Source: Rhizobiales bacterium SYSU XM002
GTDB lineage: Bacteria > Pseudomonadota > Alphaproteobacteria > Rhizobiales > Beijerinckiaceae
NCBI GenBank assembly: GCA_009846685.1
Contig: VWVY01000006.1
Coordinates: 124,001 to 188,000, forward strand
Direction of reading: 5' to 3'
DNA: 64,000 bases
Positions 1 through 9,473 of the stretch are shown piece by piece. The notes below the pieces were generated by a model that was not told the DNA's origin, ran no database searches, and was given only the letters and a program-made list of their open reading frames with translations. Made by a program: the position numbers and the translations under genes. Numbering within the stretch: position 1 is the first letter of the stretch; each line of letters opens with the position of its first letter.

Positions 1-157
1 GCGGACGCTCACGCTGTCGGGCGCCATCGTTGATGGCGTCGGCCAGGTCCGTATGGATGACACGGTCTGGCGCGTTGCCGGTCCTGAACTTCCGGTTGGT
101 GCCAAGGTGCGGATCAAGGCGCTTGACGGTTCAACGCTTATCGTCGAAGCGGTCTGA
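1..157 (+). CDS. NfeD family protein, C-terminal fragment (partial)
   Basis: The window opens inside a gene whose last 51 codons are readable from base 2 to a TGA at 155-157. The residues form a short beta-rich domain with the pattern GVGQVRMDDTVWRV followed by LPVGAKVRIKALDG, which resembles the OB-fold tail of NfeD proteins. NfeD proteins are membrane partners of SPFH/stomatin-like proteins. The N-terminal membrane part lies outside the window, so the assignment rests on this short domain alone. The gene is convergent with kdsD, with 12 bases between the two stops. Confidence 0.55.
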   Translation, partial: RTLTLSGAIVDGVGQVRMDDTVWRVAGPELPVGAKVRIKALDGSTLIVEAV

Positions 158-169
158 CCTCGGCTTCTG

Positions 170-1153
170 TCAGGCAACGCCGATCCTGAGGAGATCGTGA
201 ATATGCACAATGCCTGCGGGCTGCCCCGCAGCATCGAGCACGAACAGTGCAGTGATCTTGGACCGGTTGATCAGTTCAAGCGCCTCGACAGCGAGAGCCG
301 TCTCGCGAACGGTCTTCGGGCTACGAGTCATGATTGATTCGGCCGTCTGAGTCAGGAGATCGGGGCGCATGTGGCGCCGGAGATCACCGTCGCTCACGAT
401 TCCCGCCAGCCGACCATCCGCATCCACCACGCCGACGCAGCCGAAACCCTTGCCACTCATCACGACAATCGCCTCGCCCATGGCCGCGCCAGCCGGCACG
501 ACCGGCATCGCTTCACCGCGATGCATGATGTCGCGCACGAAGGTCAGCTTCGCGCCGAGTTTGCCGCCGGGGTGGAATGCGCGGAAATCCTCCGGCGTGA
601 AACCACGCGCTTCCAGAAGCGCGACCGCCAGCGCGTCGCCGAGCGTGATCTGCATGGTCGTTGATGTCGTCGGCGCGAGGCCATTCGGGCAAGCCTCCTC
701 TGCTTTCGGCAGCAGGAGCGCCACATCGGCCTCGGTTGCGAGCGTGGAAGCCGGGTTCGAGGTTACCGCGATCAACCCGACCCGATAGCGGCGCGAGTAG
801 GCGATGATATCGGAGAGTTCCGCCGTCTCGCCGGACCAAGACAGGGCAAGGATCACGTCTTCGGAGCGGATCATCCCGAGATCGCCGTGGCTCGCCTCGC
901 CCGGATGAACGAAATGCGCAGGCGTGCCGGTGGAGGCGAAGGTTGCCGCGATCTTGCGGCCAATATGACCCGATTTTCCCATCCCGGTCACGATTACCCG
1001 ACCGCTCGCGGCCTTGATCAGCGCAACCGCCTCCGCGAAAGCCGCACCGAGGCCGTTACCGAGCGCATCGCGCAACATCCCGAGGCCAGCCATCTCGGTG
1101 CCGATCGAACGCCGCGCGCTTTCGATTGCTGCCTTGTTTTCCGGTTGCGCCAT
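170..1153 (-). CDS. kdsD: KpsF/GutQ family arabinose-5-phosphate isomerase
   Basis: This 327-residue enzyme is expected to interconvert ribulose-5-phosphate and arabinose-5-phosphate, the first step toward KDO for lipopolysaccharide. An N-terminal SIS sugar-isomerase domain (about residues 45-180) carries GMGKSGHIG at 57-65 and HGDLG at 89-93. Two CBS domains follow, beginning near IMHRGE and IMTRSP. Length and domain order match the family. The ATG at 1151-1153 is chosen because a strong GAGGAG Shine-Dalgarno lies 7-8 bases upstream; the frame stays open further upstream but that extension looks non-coding. No capsule genes are adjacent, which favours the housekeeping KdsD role over KpsF. 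Confidence 0.9.
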   Translation of the reverse strand: MAQPENKAAIESARRSIGTEMAGLGMLRDALGNGLGAAFAEAVALIKAASGRVIVTGMGKSGHIGRKIAATFASTGTPAHFVHPGEASHGDLGMIRSEDVILALSWSGETAELSDIIAYSRRYRVGLIAVTSNPASTLATEADVALLLPKAEEACPNGLAPTTSTTMQITLGDALAVALLEARGFTPEDFRAFHPGGKLGAKLTFVRDIMHRGEAMPVVPAGAAMGEAIVVMSGKGFGCVGVVDADGRLAGIVSDGDLRRHMRPDLLTQTAESIMTRSPKTVRETALAVEALELINRSKITALFVLDAAGQPAGIVHIHDLLRIGVA

Positions 1154-1318
1154 CCGCACTCTCCTCGGCCTGCCCGGAAAGCCGTGCCGGCAGAAAATGC
1201 CGGGGAAGCAACCAAGCGTTAACCCTCGATCTTTACATATCGTCAACAGTTCGGGCCAAGACGGCCCGGCTTCGCGACGGTGCTCTCGACTTAGAGCGCC
1301 GAAAAACCGGTCCTTCTT

Positions 1319-2995
1319 TTGACGAGACGCCCTGATACTTGCTTCGGGAGTTTCTGGATAGCCCGTCTTGGCCCGGCGGCGCTGATCGGGATCGGTTTGT
1401 CCGCGATGATCGCCTCGCGCGGCGAAGCGCAGATTCTCGGCCCGCAAACGCCGGGCACACCGGGCGCCATTGATGGCGAATTGCGGACCGGACGCCCGAC
1501 GACATCGCCATCCTCGAGCGGAAGCGCACCGATCCTGCGCGGTGCCGACGCCGACGAGGACACGACGCGCCCCGCTCGCTTCGGTCTCAAGCGCAGCCCG
1601 AACACGGCAGCCCGTCGCACGCTTAATTCCGGCCAGAACCGCAACAGCGGCTTCGCCGGCGCGTCGCCATCAGGCTCCGGGATCAATCAGCCGCAGAACA
1701 ACCTGCGTCGCCCTCGCGACACAACCGGCGCCCGCTTTGGCAATGCAGCGGATGCGGAAGCCGGTGCGCCGCCACTCGGCCGCCCGACACGGCAGCATTC
1801 CGTCGCGCCGGGCCTGCCGCCCGTGGCCGAACCACGCCGGGCCCTGCCCCGCCGTGAGGACGATCCCTACGCACCGCTCGGGATTCGCGCTGGCACCATG
1901 ATCCTGCGACCCGCGATCGAGGCCGGCGGCGGCTACGACACCAACGCCGCCCGTTCCGGCACCAACCGCAAGGGCTCGGCATTCTACCGTACCGAGGCCG
2001 AACTCAACGCGACCTCGGATTGGAGCCGTCATCAACTCGATGTAGGCCTGCGCGGCGCCTATACCGGCTACACCGCACTCTCCAACGCCAACCGGCCCGA
2101 AGGCGATGCCCGCATCGCGCTGCGCCTCGATGCCACTCGGGATCTGACACTGGATTCCATCCTGTCAGCAAGGATCGACACGGAAAATCCAAGTTCCGTA
2201 AACCTGCCCGGAGGTGTGTCGAAGCGCGTGCCCTTCGTCACGACGGGCGCGGCTCTCGGCGCGACGCAGCGGTTCGGGCGTCTCAGCGTAGGCCTGCGCG
2301 GGACGCTTGACCGTGTCGACTACGCAGATGCGGAAGCTGGCGGCGTCACGGTTAGCCAACGCGCGCGCAACCTGACGACCTATGGCATGCGTCTGCGTGC
2401 CGGTTACGAGATCACGCCCGGCATTTCACCTTTCGCCGAAGCCAGTATCGACCGGCGCGTGCACGACCTAGCCGCCGACACCAACGGCTACCGCCGCGAT
2501 TCGACCGGTGGCGGGCTGCGGCTCGGCTCCACCTTCGAACTCGCCCGAAATCTCACGGGCGAAGCCTCCGCCGGCTACATCTTCCGCGCCTATGAAGACG
2601 CCCGCCTCGCCCATCTCAGATCACCGGCAGTCGATGCCGCTCTCACCTGGTCGATCTCGCCGCTCACCACGTTGAACCTTCGTGCCCAGACCGAAATTGC
2701 CGAAACGACGATCGCCAACTCGGCCGGGGCCCGTGCCGTGCGCGGCACCGCGACGCTGACCCATGCCTTCCTTCGGAACTTCACCGCCACCGCCACGCTC
2801 GGCTTCTCACGCGCCGATTATGACGGGGTGAACCGGCAGGAAAACACGCTGACGGCCGGCGCGCGGCTCGAATACAAGTTCAACCGGATGCTCGCCCTGC
2901 GCGGTTCCTACGCCTTCGAGAAGCTCAGCGTGAACAGCGCCGGCGAGAGCTACAACGCCCACACCTTCATGCTCGGCCTCAGGTACACGCCATGA
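1319..2995 (+). CDS. outer-membrane beta-barrel protein (BBP2_2-like)
   Basis: This 558-residue exported protein starts at a TTG that brings in a plausible signal peptide (hydrophobic stretch about residues 16-32, cleavage after GEAQ near residue 38). A low-complexity linker rich in Pro, Arg, Ser and Gly runs to about residue 190. The remaining ~365 residues alternate polar and hydrophobic positions with many Gly/Thr/Arg strands (GLRGAYTGYTAL, LRLRAGYEITPG, LGLRYTP), as in a transmembrane barrel. This resembles the BBP2-type outer-membrane proteins of Rhizobiales, whose role is unclear. An internal ATG at codon 30 would destroy the signal peptide. The last residue is Pro rather than the usual Phe. 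The next gene, galE, begins 25 bases downstream and may be cotranscribed. Confidence 0.7.
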   Translation: MTRRPDTCFGSFWIARLGPAALIGIGLSAMIASRGEAQILGPQTPGTPGAIDGELRTGRPTTSPSSSGSAPILRGADADEDTTRPARFGLKRSPNTAARRTLNSGQNRNSGFAGASPSGSGINQPQNNLRRPRDTTGARFGNAADAEAGAPPLGRPTRQHSVAPGLPPVAEPRRALPRREDDPYAPLGIRAGTMILRPAIEAGGGYDTNAARSGTNRKGSAFYRTEAELNATSDWSRHQLDVGLRGAYTGYTALSNANRPEGDARIALRLDATRDLTLDSILSARIDTENPSSVNLPGGVSKRVPFVTTGAALGATQRFGRLSVGLRGTLDRVDYADAEAGGVTVSQRARNLTTYGMRLRAGYEITPGISPFAEASIDRRVHDLAADTNGYRRDSTGGGLRLGSTFELARNLTGEASAGYIFRAYEDARLAHLRSPAVDAALTWSISPLTTLNLRAQTEIAETTIANSAGARAVRGTATLTHAFLRNFTATATLGFSRADYDGVNRQENTLTAGARLEYKFNRMLALRGSYAFEKLSVNSAGESYNAHTFMLGLRYTP

Positions 2996-3020
2996 CGCGC
3001 CCGACAACAGGGGGAAGACC

Positions 3021-4007
3021 ATGCCCATCCTCGTGACCGGCGGCGCCGGCTATATCGGCTCCCATATGGTGCTCGCACTGCGCGATCGGGGCGAGCAGGT
3101 TGTGGTCATCGACAATCTCGTGACCGGCGCGCCCTGGGTTCTGCCACCCGACGTGGCACTTCGCGGCGGCGATGTCGGCGACCAGCGCTTCGTCGAGGGC
3201 GTGATGCAGGAGTTCGGTATCACCGAGATCGCCCATTTCGCCGCGAAAATCGTGGTTCCCGAATCCGTCTCCGATCCGCTGGGCTATTACCGCAACAATA
3301 CCGTTCGCACCCGCAACCTGATCGAGAGCGCGGTGCGCTGCGGGGTCGAGCGGTTCATCTTTTCCTCGACGGCGGCGGTCTATGGCGATGTGAGCGGCGA
3401 ACCGGTGAGCGAGGACGCCTCGCTCAACCCGGTCTCGCCCTATGGCCGCTCGAAGCTGATGAGCGAGTGGATGCTGGAGGATGCCGCCAAGGCCCATCCG
3501 ATGAAGTATGTCGCGCTGCGCTATTTCAACGTCGCTGGCGCGGACCCGGCCGGGCGCTCGGGTCAATCTTTCCCGAATGCGACCCATCTCATCAAGGTCG
3601 CGGTGCAGACGGCACTCGGCCAGCGCTCGCGCATGGATATCTACGGCACGGATTATCCGACGCGGGATGGTTCGTGCGTCCGCGATTACATTCACGTGAC
3701 CGACCTTGCCAACGCCCATGTCGACGCGCTCGCCTACCTGCGCAAAGGCGGTGAAAGCGCGGTCTTCAACTGCGGCTACGGACTCGGCTTTTCGGTGCTG
3801 GAGGTGGTCGAGGTGGTCCGCAAGGTGACGGGCGTCAACTTCAAGGCCGAAATCGGCCCGCGTCGCGCAGGCGATCCGGCGACCATCGTCGCGAAATCCG
3901 ACAAGATCCGGCAGATGCTGGGCTGGAAACCGGCGCATGATGATCTCGAGGAAATCGTCGGCGCCGCGTTTTCGTGGGAGAAAAAGCTCAAGGCCCGCAA
4001 TGCTTGA
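3021..4007 (+). CDS. galE: UDP-glucose 4-epimerase
   Basis: GalE interconverts UDP-glucose and UDP-galactose with tightly bound NAD+, feeding exopolysaccharide and lipopolysaccharide synthesis. The 328-residue protein opens with the Rossmann motif GGAGYIGSH (residues 7-15). It has the catalytic Ser-Thr pair in FSSTAAVYG (about 114-122) and the YxxxK pair Tyr141/Lys145 in YGRSK, as expected for extended short-chain dehydrogenases. Length is typical. The ATG follows a GGGGGAAG Shine-Dalgarno. Its position after an outer-membrane protein and before a murein transglycosylase and an SGNH hydrolase suggests an envelope-related cluster. Confidence 0.92.
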   Translation: MPILVTGGAGYIGSHMVLALRDRGEQVVVIDNLVTGAPWVLPPDVALRGGDVGDQRFVEGVMQEFGITEIAHFAAKIVVPESVSDPLGYYRNNTVRTRNLIESAVRCGVERFIFSSTAAVYGDVSGEPVSEDASLNPVSPYGRSKLMSEWMLEDAAKAHPMKYVALRYFNVAGADPAGRSGQSFPNATHLIKVAVQTALGQRSRMDIYGTDYPTRDGSCVRDYIHVTDLANAHVDALAYLRKGGESAVFNCGYGLGFSVLEVVEVVRKVTGVNFKAEIGPRRAGDPATIVAKSDKIRQMLGWKPAHDDLEEIVGAAFSWEKKLKARNA

Positions 4008-4074
4008 CGACGACGCGACCTCGCCACACGATTCCATCCGGGGATGCGGGGCGGTACACGCACGAGGGTTCACG

Positions 4075-5316
4075 ATGCGGTTTTCAACACTGATCCGGCT
4101 TGGCGTGTTGGCCTGCCTCGCAGCGGTTTCGCTCACATCGGTGCAGCCGGTGCTGGCGACACCGGCCAAGAAGGAAAAACCGACGAAAACCCAATCTGAT
4201 GGAGGATTTCAGCAATTCCTCCAACGCCTCTGGGTCGATGCGCAGGCGCGTGGCATCTCGCGCAAGACATTCGATCTCGCCTTCGCCGGCGTCACGCCCA
4301 ATCCGGCGATCATCAAGCTGACGGTCAAGCAGAGCGAATTCGTCAAACCGATCTGGAGCTACCTCGACGGGGCAATCTCGCAAGCGCGTCTCCAGCGCGG
4401 TGCGGCGATGGCGGAGCGCTATGCCACACATCTGGCGGCACTCGAGCGCAAGTACGGCGTCGATCGCCGCGCGATCCTCGGCGTCTGGGGCATGGAGACA
4501 AATTTCGGCTCCTATACCGGCGACATGGACGTCATCCGTTCGCTGGCGACCCTCGCCTTCAAGCGCTATCGCGGCGATTTTTTTCGTGACGAACTGCTCG
4601 TCGCACTCAAGATCATCGAGGACGGCGAGGCTGAGCGTTCGGCGCTGCGCGGCTCCTGGGCCGGCGCGATGGGTCAGACGCAGTTCATGCCCTCGAGTTT
4701 CCTGAAATATGCCGTCGACGGCGATGGTGACGGCATACGGGACATCTGGGGCAATGTGCCGGACGCCTTGGCCTCGACCGCCAATTACCTTGCGAGCTTC
4801 GGTTGGCAGGCGGGCGTGCCTTGGGGTGTCGAAGTCACGCTGCCGGCCAATTTCGATCTTGCCAGTGCCGGTGGCAGCCACGCCTTCTCCCGCTGGGCCT
4901 CCGCAGGCCTGACACGCACCGATGGCGAGGACATGCCGCGCAAGGGCGAGGCGTTCCTCTATCTTCCCGCCGGTGTTCGCGGCCCGGCCCTGCTGGTGAC
5001 CGAGAATTATCGTGTCATCAAGAAATACAATTCGTCGGACGCCTACGCTCTCGCCGTCGCCCATCTCGGCGACCGCCTGCTCGGCGGCGATCCCCTGCGC
5101 AAGAGCTGGCCACGGGCGGACAAGCGTCTGTCGATGAATGAGGTAAAGGAGGTGCAGCGTCACCTCCAGTCGATGGGGCTCCAGGTCGGCAAGATCGACG
5201 GGCGTATCGGCGAGATCAGCCGCGAATCGGTCAAGAAGGCACAGATTCGCCACGGTCTTCCGGCAGACGGATATCCGACGCTTGCGCTGCTGGAGCGCCT
5301 GCGCGAAAAACGCTGA
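4075..5316 (+). CDS. lytic murein transglycosylase, MltB family, with peptidoglycan-binding domain
   Basis: This 413-residue exported enzyme should cleave the MurNAc-GlcNAc bond and release anhydro-muropeptides. A Sec signal peptide covers about residues 1-29, ending at VLATP. The SLT_2/MltB catalytic domain spans about 43-340 with the likely catalytic Glu141 in GMETNFG, the GSWAGAMGQTQFMPS segment, and DGDGDGIRDIW. A PG_binding_1 domain closes the protein (about 355-413). The ATG at 4075 follows GAGGG and gives a clean signal peptide; the frame is open 46 codons further upstream, into galE, without signal-peptide character. A second MltB-type gene lies at 20216-21382. Confidence 0.88.
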   Translation: MRFSTLIRLGVLACLAAVSLTSVQPVLATPAKKEKPTKTQSDGGFQQFLQRLWVDAQARGISRKTFDLAFAGVTPNPAIIKLTVKQSEFVKPIWSYLDGAISQARLQRGAAMAERYATHLAALERKYGVDRRAILGVWGMETNFGSYTGDMDVIRSLATLAFKRYRGDFFRDELLVALKIIEDGEAERSALRGSWAGAMGQTQFMPSSFLKYAVDGDGDGIRDIWGNVPDALASTANYLASFGWQAGVPWGVEVTLPANFDLASAGGSHAFSRWASAGLTRTDGEDMPRKGEAFLYLPAGVRGPALLVTENYRVIKKYNSSDAYALAVAHLGDRLLGGDPLRKSWPRADKRLSMNEVKEVQRHLQSMGLQVGKIDGRIGEISRESVKKAQIRHGLPADGYPTLALLERLREKR

Positions 5317-5358
5317 CATGCGCGGGGGCCGCCCGCGCTTCATGCGGGAGAGCCGGCC

Positions 5359-6549
5359 GTGGGCCTGATCCGGAAACTCGTCATCGCCGTAGCCCTGGTG
5401 GCAGCCTCCGCGCTAGCGCAGAGCGCACGCGGTGAAGGCGATGCCTCGGTCATGAGCTGGCGCGTGGGGGGAGCGCCCACAAGAGCGGCACCCGCACCTC
5501 GCGCGCCACAGACCTATCGTGCCCGCCGGCGCTACGATGCGCCACGCGAGAAATCGGATGACGCCTCGCTGGGGCTTCACCTTCCGGATTTCGCAATCGC
5601 TCCCGCTGCCCAGCCTGAGTCTGCGAAATTGCGGATCGCTGTCATCGGCGATTCGCTTGCGGAAGCGCTCGGCACCGGCATGGAAGCCGATCCCGCGAAC
5701 CAGAACGATTTCGTGATCGTCAAGAAAACGGTCAGTGCATCCGGGCTCGTTCGATCCGATTTTCATGACTGGGCCGCGCAGATGACGGCAATGGCGCGCG
5801 AGCAAGCCAATCTGGGCGCCTTCGTCGTCATGCTTGGGCTCAACGACCGGCAGGCACTGCGAATTGGTGCGGAAGCACTGGAGCCCCTGAGTGAACCTTG
5901 GAAAGACGCTTACCGAAAGCGGATCGACGCGGTGATCATCGCAGGCCAGACAGCCAAAGTTCCGCTGGTCTGGGTCGGCCTGCCGGTCGTGCGCGCACCG
6001 AAGCTTTCAACCGATCTCGCGGCCATCAACACGCTCATTCGCGAGCGCGTCACCGCTGCGGGCGAGACCTTCGTCGAGACCTATGAGAACTTTTCCGACG
6101 AAAGCGGTGCCTTCACAGCGACCGGGCCGGACATCATCGGCGACAATGTCCGCCTGCGCGGACCGGACGGCATCCACTTCACCCCGGCCGGTCAGCGCAA
6201 GCTCGCCTTCTTCATCGACAAGCCGCTCCGCAAGCGCGTCGGCGATCGCATCACACGCCCTGAAGCCCCTGCTCTGGCGGCCTTGCCAACCGATTCACGC
6301 GAGTCGCCGCGCCGGACACCGGGCGAGATAACGATTCCCTTGCCCGGTCCGGCTTCGGTGTCGCTACCCAAGGTCCGTCCCGAGGTTGGCGAAATCCGGC
6401 CGCTCGGCGAAACGAACCCGGCTGCGACGCTGTTGATCCGCTCAAACCAGCCGCCGCAAGACCCCGCGACGCGCAATCTGTTCGATCGCGGCCTTTCGCC
6501 GGACGCGCGCATGGGGCGCGCCGACGATTTCCGCTGGAAAGACCGCTAG
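5359..6549 (+). CDS. SGNH/GDSL hydrolase family protein (DUF459)
   Basis: This 396-residue exported protein has a GTG start preceded by GGAG. A signal peptide covers about residues 1-25. A Pro/Arg-rich spacer leads into an SGNH fold: block I is IAVIGDSLAEAL with nucleophile Ser99, GLNDRQ carries the block III Asn, and the DxxH pair Asp270/His273 lies in DGIHFTPAG. The ~95-residue C-terminus is Pro-rich and probably disordered. DUF459 members are presumed periplasmic esterases or O-acyl transfer enzymes acting on cell-wall or surface glycans, but the substrate is unknown. The neighbouring transglycosylase and galE support an envelope role. The gene converges on the peptide transporter operon. 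Confidence 0.8.
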   Translation: MGLIRKLVIAVALVAASALAQSARGEGDASVMSWRVGGAPTRAAPAPRAPQTYRARRRYDAPREKSDDASLGLHLPDFAIAPAAQPESAKLRIAVIGDSLAEALGTGMEADPANQNDFVIVKKTVSASGLVRSDFHDWAAQMTAMAREQANLGAFVVMLGLNDRQALRIGAEALEPLSEPWKDAYRKRIDAVIIAGQTAKVPLVWVGLPVVRAPKLSTDLAAINTLIRERVTAAGETFVETYENFSDESGAFTATGPDIIGDNVRLRGPDGIHFTPAGQRKLAFFIDKPLRKRVGDRITRPEAPALAALPTDSRESPRRTPGEITIPLPGPASVSLPKVRPEVGEIRPLGETNPAATLLIRSNQPPQDPATRNLFDRGLSPDARMGRADDFRWKDR

Positions 6550-6557
6550 TCCCGACT

Positions 6558-7568
6558 TCAGGTCACCCCGCCGGAAACGAGGTGACACGCTGCCATCCGC
6601 CCATCGGGCGTTTCCGTCCGCACTGGCACCTCACGCGCGCAGCGCGGCCCGGCCACCGGGCAGCGCGGATGGAAATGGCATCCGCTTGGCGGATGGAGCG
6701 GCGAGGGGATCTCCCCCTTCACGGTGGTGAAGCTGCGCTTGCGTGCGTCGAGCCGCGGCACGTTATCGAGCAGCGCCTGCGTATAGGGGTGGCGGGGCGC
6801 GGCGAAGATTGCCTCGCTCGGGCCGCTCTCGATCACCCGTCCAAGATACATCACGAAAATGCGGTCGGAAATATGCCGGACCACGCCGAGATCGTGGCTG
6901 ATGAACACATAGGCGAGGCCGAGTTGCTCCCGCAAATCCATGAAGAGGTTCAACACCTGCGCCTGGATCGAGACATCGAGCGCCGCGACGCTTTCATCGC
7001 AAACGAGAAGGTCCGGTTTCACCGCAAGCGCCCGCGCGATACCGATGCGAGCGCGCTGCCCGCCGGAAAACTGGTGCGGGAACCGCCGCCGGTAATCAGG
7101 GTCGAGGCCTACCTGCCGGAACAGCCCGGCGACATAATCGTCTTCGTCTTTCGCGTCGAAAAGACCGTGCACACGCGGTGCCTCGCCGACGATCTCGCCG
7201 GCGCGGATGCGCGGATTGAGCGAGGACATCGGATCTTGGAAGATCATCTGTGCCCCGAGAGTGAATGCTTGCCGCGCCGCCCGATCCATCGTGGCTATAT
7301 TATCGCCGCGCCAGAAAACCTCGCCCTCGGTGGGATCGTGGATGCCGGCGATCACGCGCCCGAGCGTCGATTTGCCGCAGCCGGATTCGCCGACGAGCGC
7401 CACCACCTCGCCCGGCGCGACCGAAAGATCGACGTTGTCCACCGCATGGACCACCGTTTCCCGGTTGTCGGCGCCGAGCTTGTTGGCAATCCGTCCCGCG
7501 AGATCGACCGATTTGACAAAGCGCTTCGAGACATGCGCTACGCGCAGCAATTCGCCTGACGCGATCAT
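6558..7568 (-). CDS. oligopeptide/dipeptide ABC transporter ATP-binding protein (OppF/DppF type)
   Basis: This 336-residue ATPase is the second nucleotide-binding subunit of a five-gene importer. It has Walker [10 protein letters not shown] (about 60-68), signature [10 protein letters not shown], and Walker [13 protein letters not shown]. The Opp-specific C-terminal extension contains the Cys-rich [10 protein letters not shown]. Its ATG overlaps the stop of the upstream ATPase gene by four bases (ATGA), so translation is probably coupled. It is the last gene of the operon. Substrate cannot be deduced from the ATPase; see the binding protein and the agmatinase nearby. Confidence 0.9.
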   Translation of the reverse strand: MIASGELLRVAHVSKRFVKSVDLAGRIANKLGADNRETVVHAVDNVDLSVAPGEVVALVGESGCGKSTLGRVIAGIHDPTEGEVFWRGDNIATMDRAARQAFTLGAQMIFQDPMSSLNPRIRAGEIVGEAPRVHGLFDAKDEDDYVAGLFRQVGLDPDYRRRFPHQFSGGQRARIGIARALAVKPDLLVCDESVAALDVSIQAQVLNLFMDLREQLGLAYVFISHDLGVVRHISDRIFVMYLGRVIESGPSEAIFAAPRHPYTQALLDNVPRLDARKRSFTTVKGEIPSPLHPPSGCHFHPRCPVAGPRCAREVPVRTETPDGRMAACHLVSGGVT

Positions 7569-8566
7569 CGGGCAACCTCCTCGATCAACATCGGACGGTG
7601 GCAGCGATAGGCGCGACCATCAGGCGCGGCCGCGATCGACGGCGCATGTTCCGCGCATGCCGCATCGGCACGCGGGCACCGCGGTGCAAAGGCGCAGCCC
7701 GGCGGCAGGCGGCCCAGCGAGGGCGTCGAGCCAGGAATCTGCGCAAGCCGCGCGCCGTGCATTCTCGCACCGGGCACCGAGCCGATCAGCCCATGCGTAT
7801 AGGGATGGATTGGCCGGTCGAGCACGTCGTCGACCTTGCCCTGCTCGGCGATGCGGCCCGCATACATCACGGCGACCCGGTCCGCGAGACCGGCAACAAC
7901 CGCAAGATCATGCGTGATCCACACGAGGGCGGTGCCGCTCTCGGCGCACAGGCGCTGCATCTCCGCAAGGATCTGGCTTTGGATCGTCACGTCGAGCGCG
8001 GTCGTCGGCTCGTCGGCGATGATCAGCGCCGGACGGTGGATCAACGCGATGGCAATAGCGACGCGCTGCCGCATCCCGCCGGAAAACTGATGCGGATAGG
8101 CGGAGAGCCGCTCCTCCGGCGAGGGAATACCCACCATCGCCAGCACCTCGGCCGACCGCGCGCGCGCCGCCTTGTCCGATACCGCCTCGTGCGCCTGAAC
8201 CGCTTCCATCATCTGCGTATCGATGCGGAGGACGGGATTGAGCGTCATCATCGGATCCTGGAAGACCATCGCCAGCGAACGACCGCGAAACCGGCGCATC
8301 GCCCGGTCATCGAGGCCGACGAGTTCCTCGCCGTTAAGCCGGATCGAACCGGAGACGATGCGCCCCGGCGGGTCGATCAGACCCATGATCGAGAAACCGG
8401 TGATCGATTTGCCGGAGCCCGATTCGCCGACAAGACCAAGCACCTCGCCGGGCATCACCTCGAAGGAGATGCCATCGACCGCCTTCACCACGCCATCTCG
8501 GGTGAAGAAATGCGTCGAGAGGTTTTCGACCGCGAGCACGGGGCGGGTTGAACCGGATGTCGCCAT
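7565..8566 (-). CDS. oligopeptide/dipeptide ABC transporter ATP-binding protein (OppD/DppD type)
   Basis: This 333-residue ATPase is the first nucleotide-binding subunit of the importer. Walker A is GESGSGKS (about 47-54), the signature is FSGGMRQRVAIA, Walker B is LIIADEPTTALD, and the C-terminal oligopeptide-ABC domain ends with PRCPRADAAC. The ATG at 8566 sits one base past the stop of the permease gene and four bases of its own 3' end overlap the next ATPase, showing a tightly packed operon. A frame extension upstream to 8650 reads through the permease gene and was discarded. Confidence 0.9.
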   Translation of the reverse strand: MATSGSTRPVLAVENLSTHFFTRDGVVKAVDGISFEVMPGEVLGLVGESGSGKSITGFSIMGLIDPPGRIVSGSIRLNGEELVGLDDRAMRRFRGRSLAMVFQDPMMTLNPVLRIDTQMMEAVQAHEAVSDKAARARSAEVLAMVGIPSPEERLSAYPHQFSGGMRQRVAIAIALIHRPALIIADEPTTALDVTIQSQILAEMQRLCAESGTALVWITHDLAVVAGLADRVAVMYAGRIAEQGKVDDVLDRPIHPYTHGLIGSVPGARMHGARLAQIPGSTPSLGRLPPGCAFAPRCPRADAACAEHAPSIAAAPDGRAYRCHRPMLIEEVAR

Positions 8567-8567
8567 C

Positions 8568-9473
8568 TCACTTCTCCAGCCGCGGGTTGAGAACGTCGCG
8601 CAGCCGGTCACCGACGAGGTTGATCGCGACGATGGTGACGAGCAGCGCAAGGCCGGGGAAGAACGAGATCCAGTATTTGCCCGAGAGCATGTACTGGAAC
8701 CCGTTGGCGATCAGCACGCCGAGCGAGGGCTCGGTCTGCGGCAGGCCGACGCCGAGGAATGAGAGCGTCGCTTCGAGCGAGATCGCATGCGCGGTCTGCA
8801 CTGTCGCGATGACGATCACCGGCGCGAGGCAGTTCGGCAGGATATGCCTGAACATGGTCCGCGCGTGGGAAAGTCCCAGCGAGCGCGCGGCCTCGACGTA
8901 TTCCTTCCGCCGCTCGACGAGCGCCGAGCCACGCACAGTTCGGGCGTAATAGGCCCATTGCACGACGACGAGCGCGAGGATGATCTTGTCCACGCCCTTG
9001 CCCATCAACGCGACAAGGATCAGCGCGACGAGCACCGACGGCAGCGAGAGCTGGAGATCGACAATGCGCATAATGAAGTTCTCGATCCGGCCGCCGGCAT
9101 AAGCTGCCGTCAGTCCCATCACAAGGCCGATCGTCGCGGCAATGACGCCGCTCAGAACGCCGACGATCAACGAGATGCGCAGGCCATAGAGAATACCGGA
9201 AACGAGATCGCGTCCGACGCCGTCGGAGCCGAGCCACATCTTGAACCCCTCACCCGCGACCGCGCCGGGCGGCTGGCGCGAGTCCATGATGTCGACGCGG
9301 GCGAGATCGTAAGGGTTTTGCGGGGCGATGAAGGGAGCCAGCGCGGCGAGCGCGATGATGATCGCCAGCAATGCAAGGCCGATCATGGCGATGCGGTCCT
9401 CGGCGAAGCGGCTGGCAAAACGGCGGAACGGGCTCTGTTCCGGTGCGAGGGCGGCGGGTGCGGTCGTGCTCAT
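8568..9473 (-). CDS. ABC transporter permease (OppC/DppC type)
   Basis: This 301-residue inner-membrane permease starts at MSTTAPAALAPEQ. It has an N-terminal cytoplasmic stretch, a first membrane helix near 30-55, then a periplasmic loop and a BPD_transp_1 domain with five further helices. The EAA-like cytoplasmic loop reads EAARSLGLSHARTMFRHILP. It overlaps the upstream permease by four bases (ATGA). OppC-type permeases pair with an OppB-type subunit to form the channel, matching the order here (A, B, C, D, F). Confidence 0.9.
   Translation of the reverse strand: MSTTAPAALAPEQSPFRRFASRFAEDRIAMIGLALLAIIIALAALAPFIAPQNPYDLARVDIMDSRQPPGAVAGEGFKMWLGSDGVGRDLVSGILYGLRISLIVGVLSGVIAATIGLVMGLTAAYAGGRIENFIMRIVDLQLSLPSVLVALILVALMGKGVDKIILALVVVQWAYYARTVRGSALVERRKEYVEAARSLGLSHARTMFRHILPNCLAPVIVIATVQTAHAISLEATLSFLGVGLPQTEPSLGVLIANGFQYMLSGKYWISFFPGLALLVTIVAINLVGDRLRDVLNPRLEK

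Noticed and set aside
3937-4074. Upstream extension of the MltB gene into galE.
   Set aside because: The 46 extra residues lack signal-peptide features; the ATG at 4075 gives a proper signal peptide and Shine-Dalgarno.
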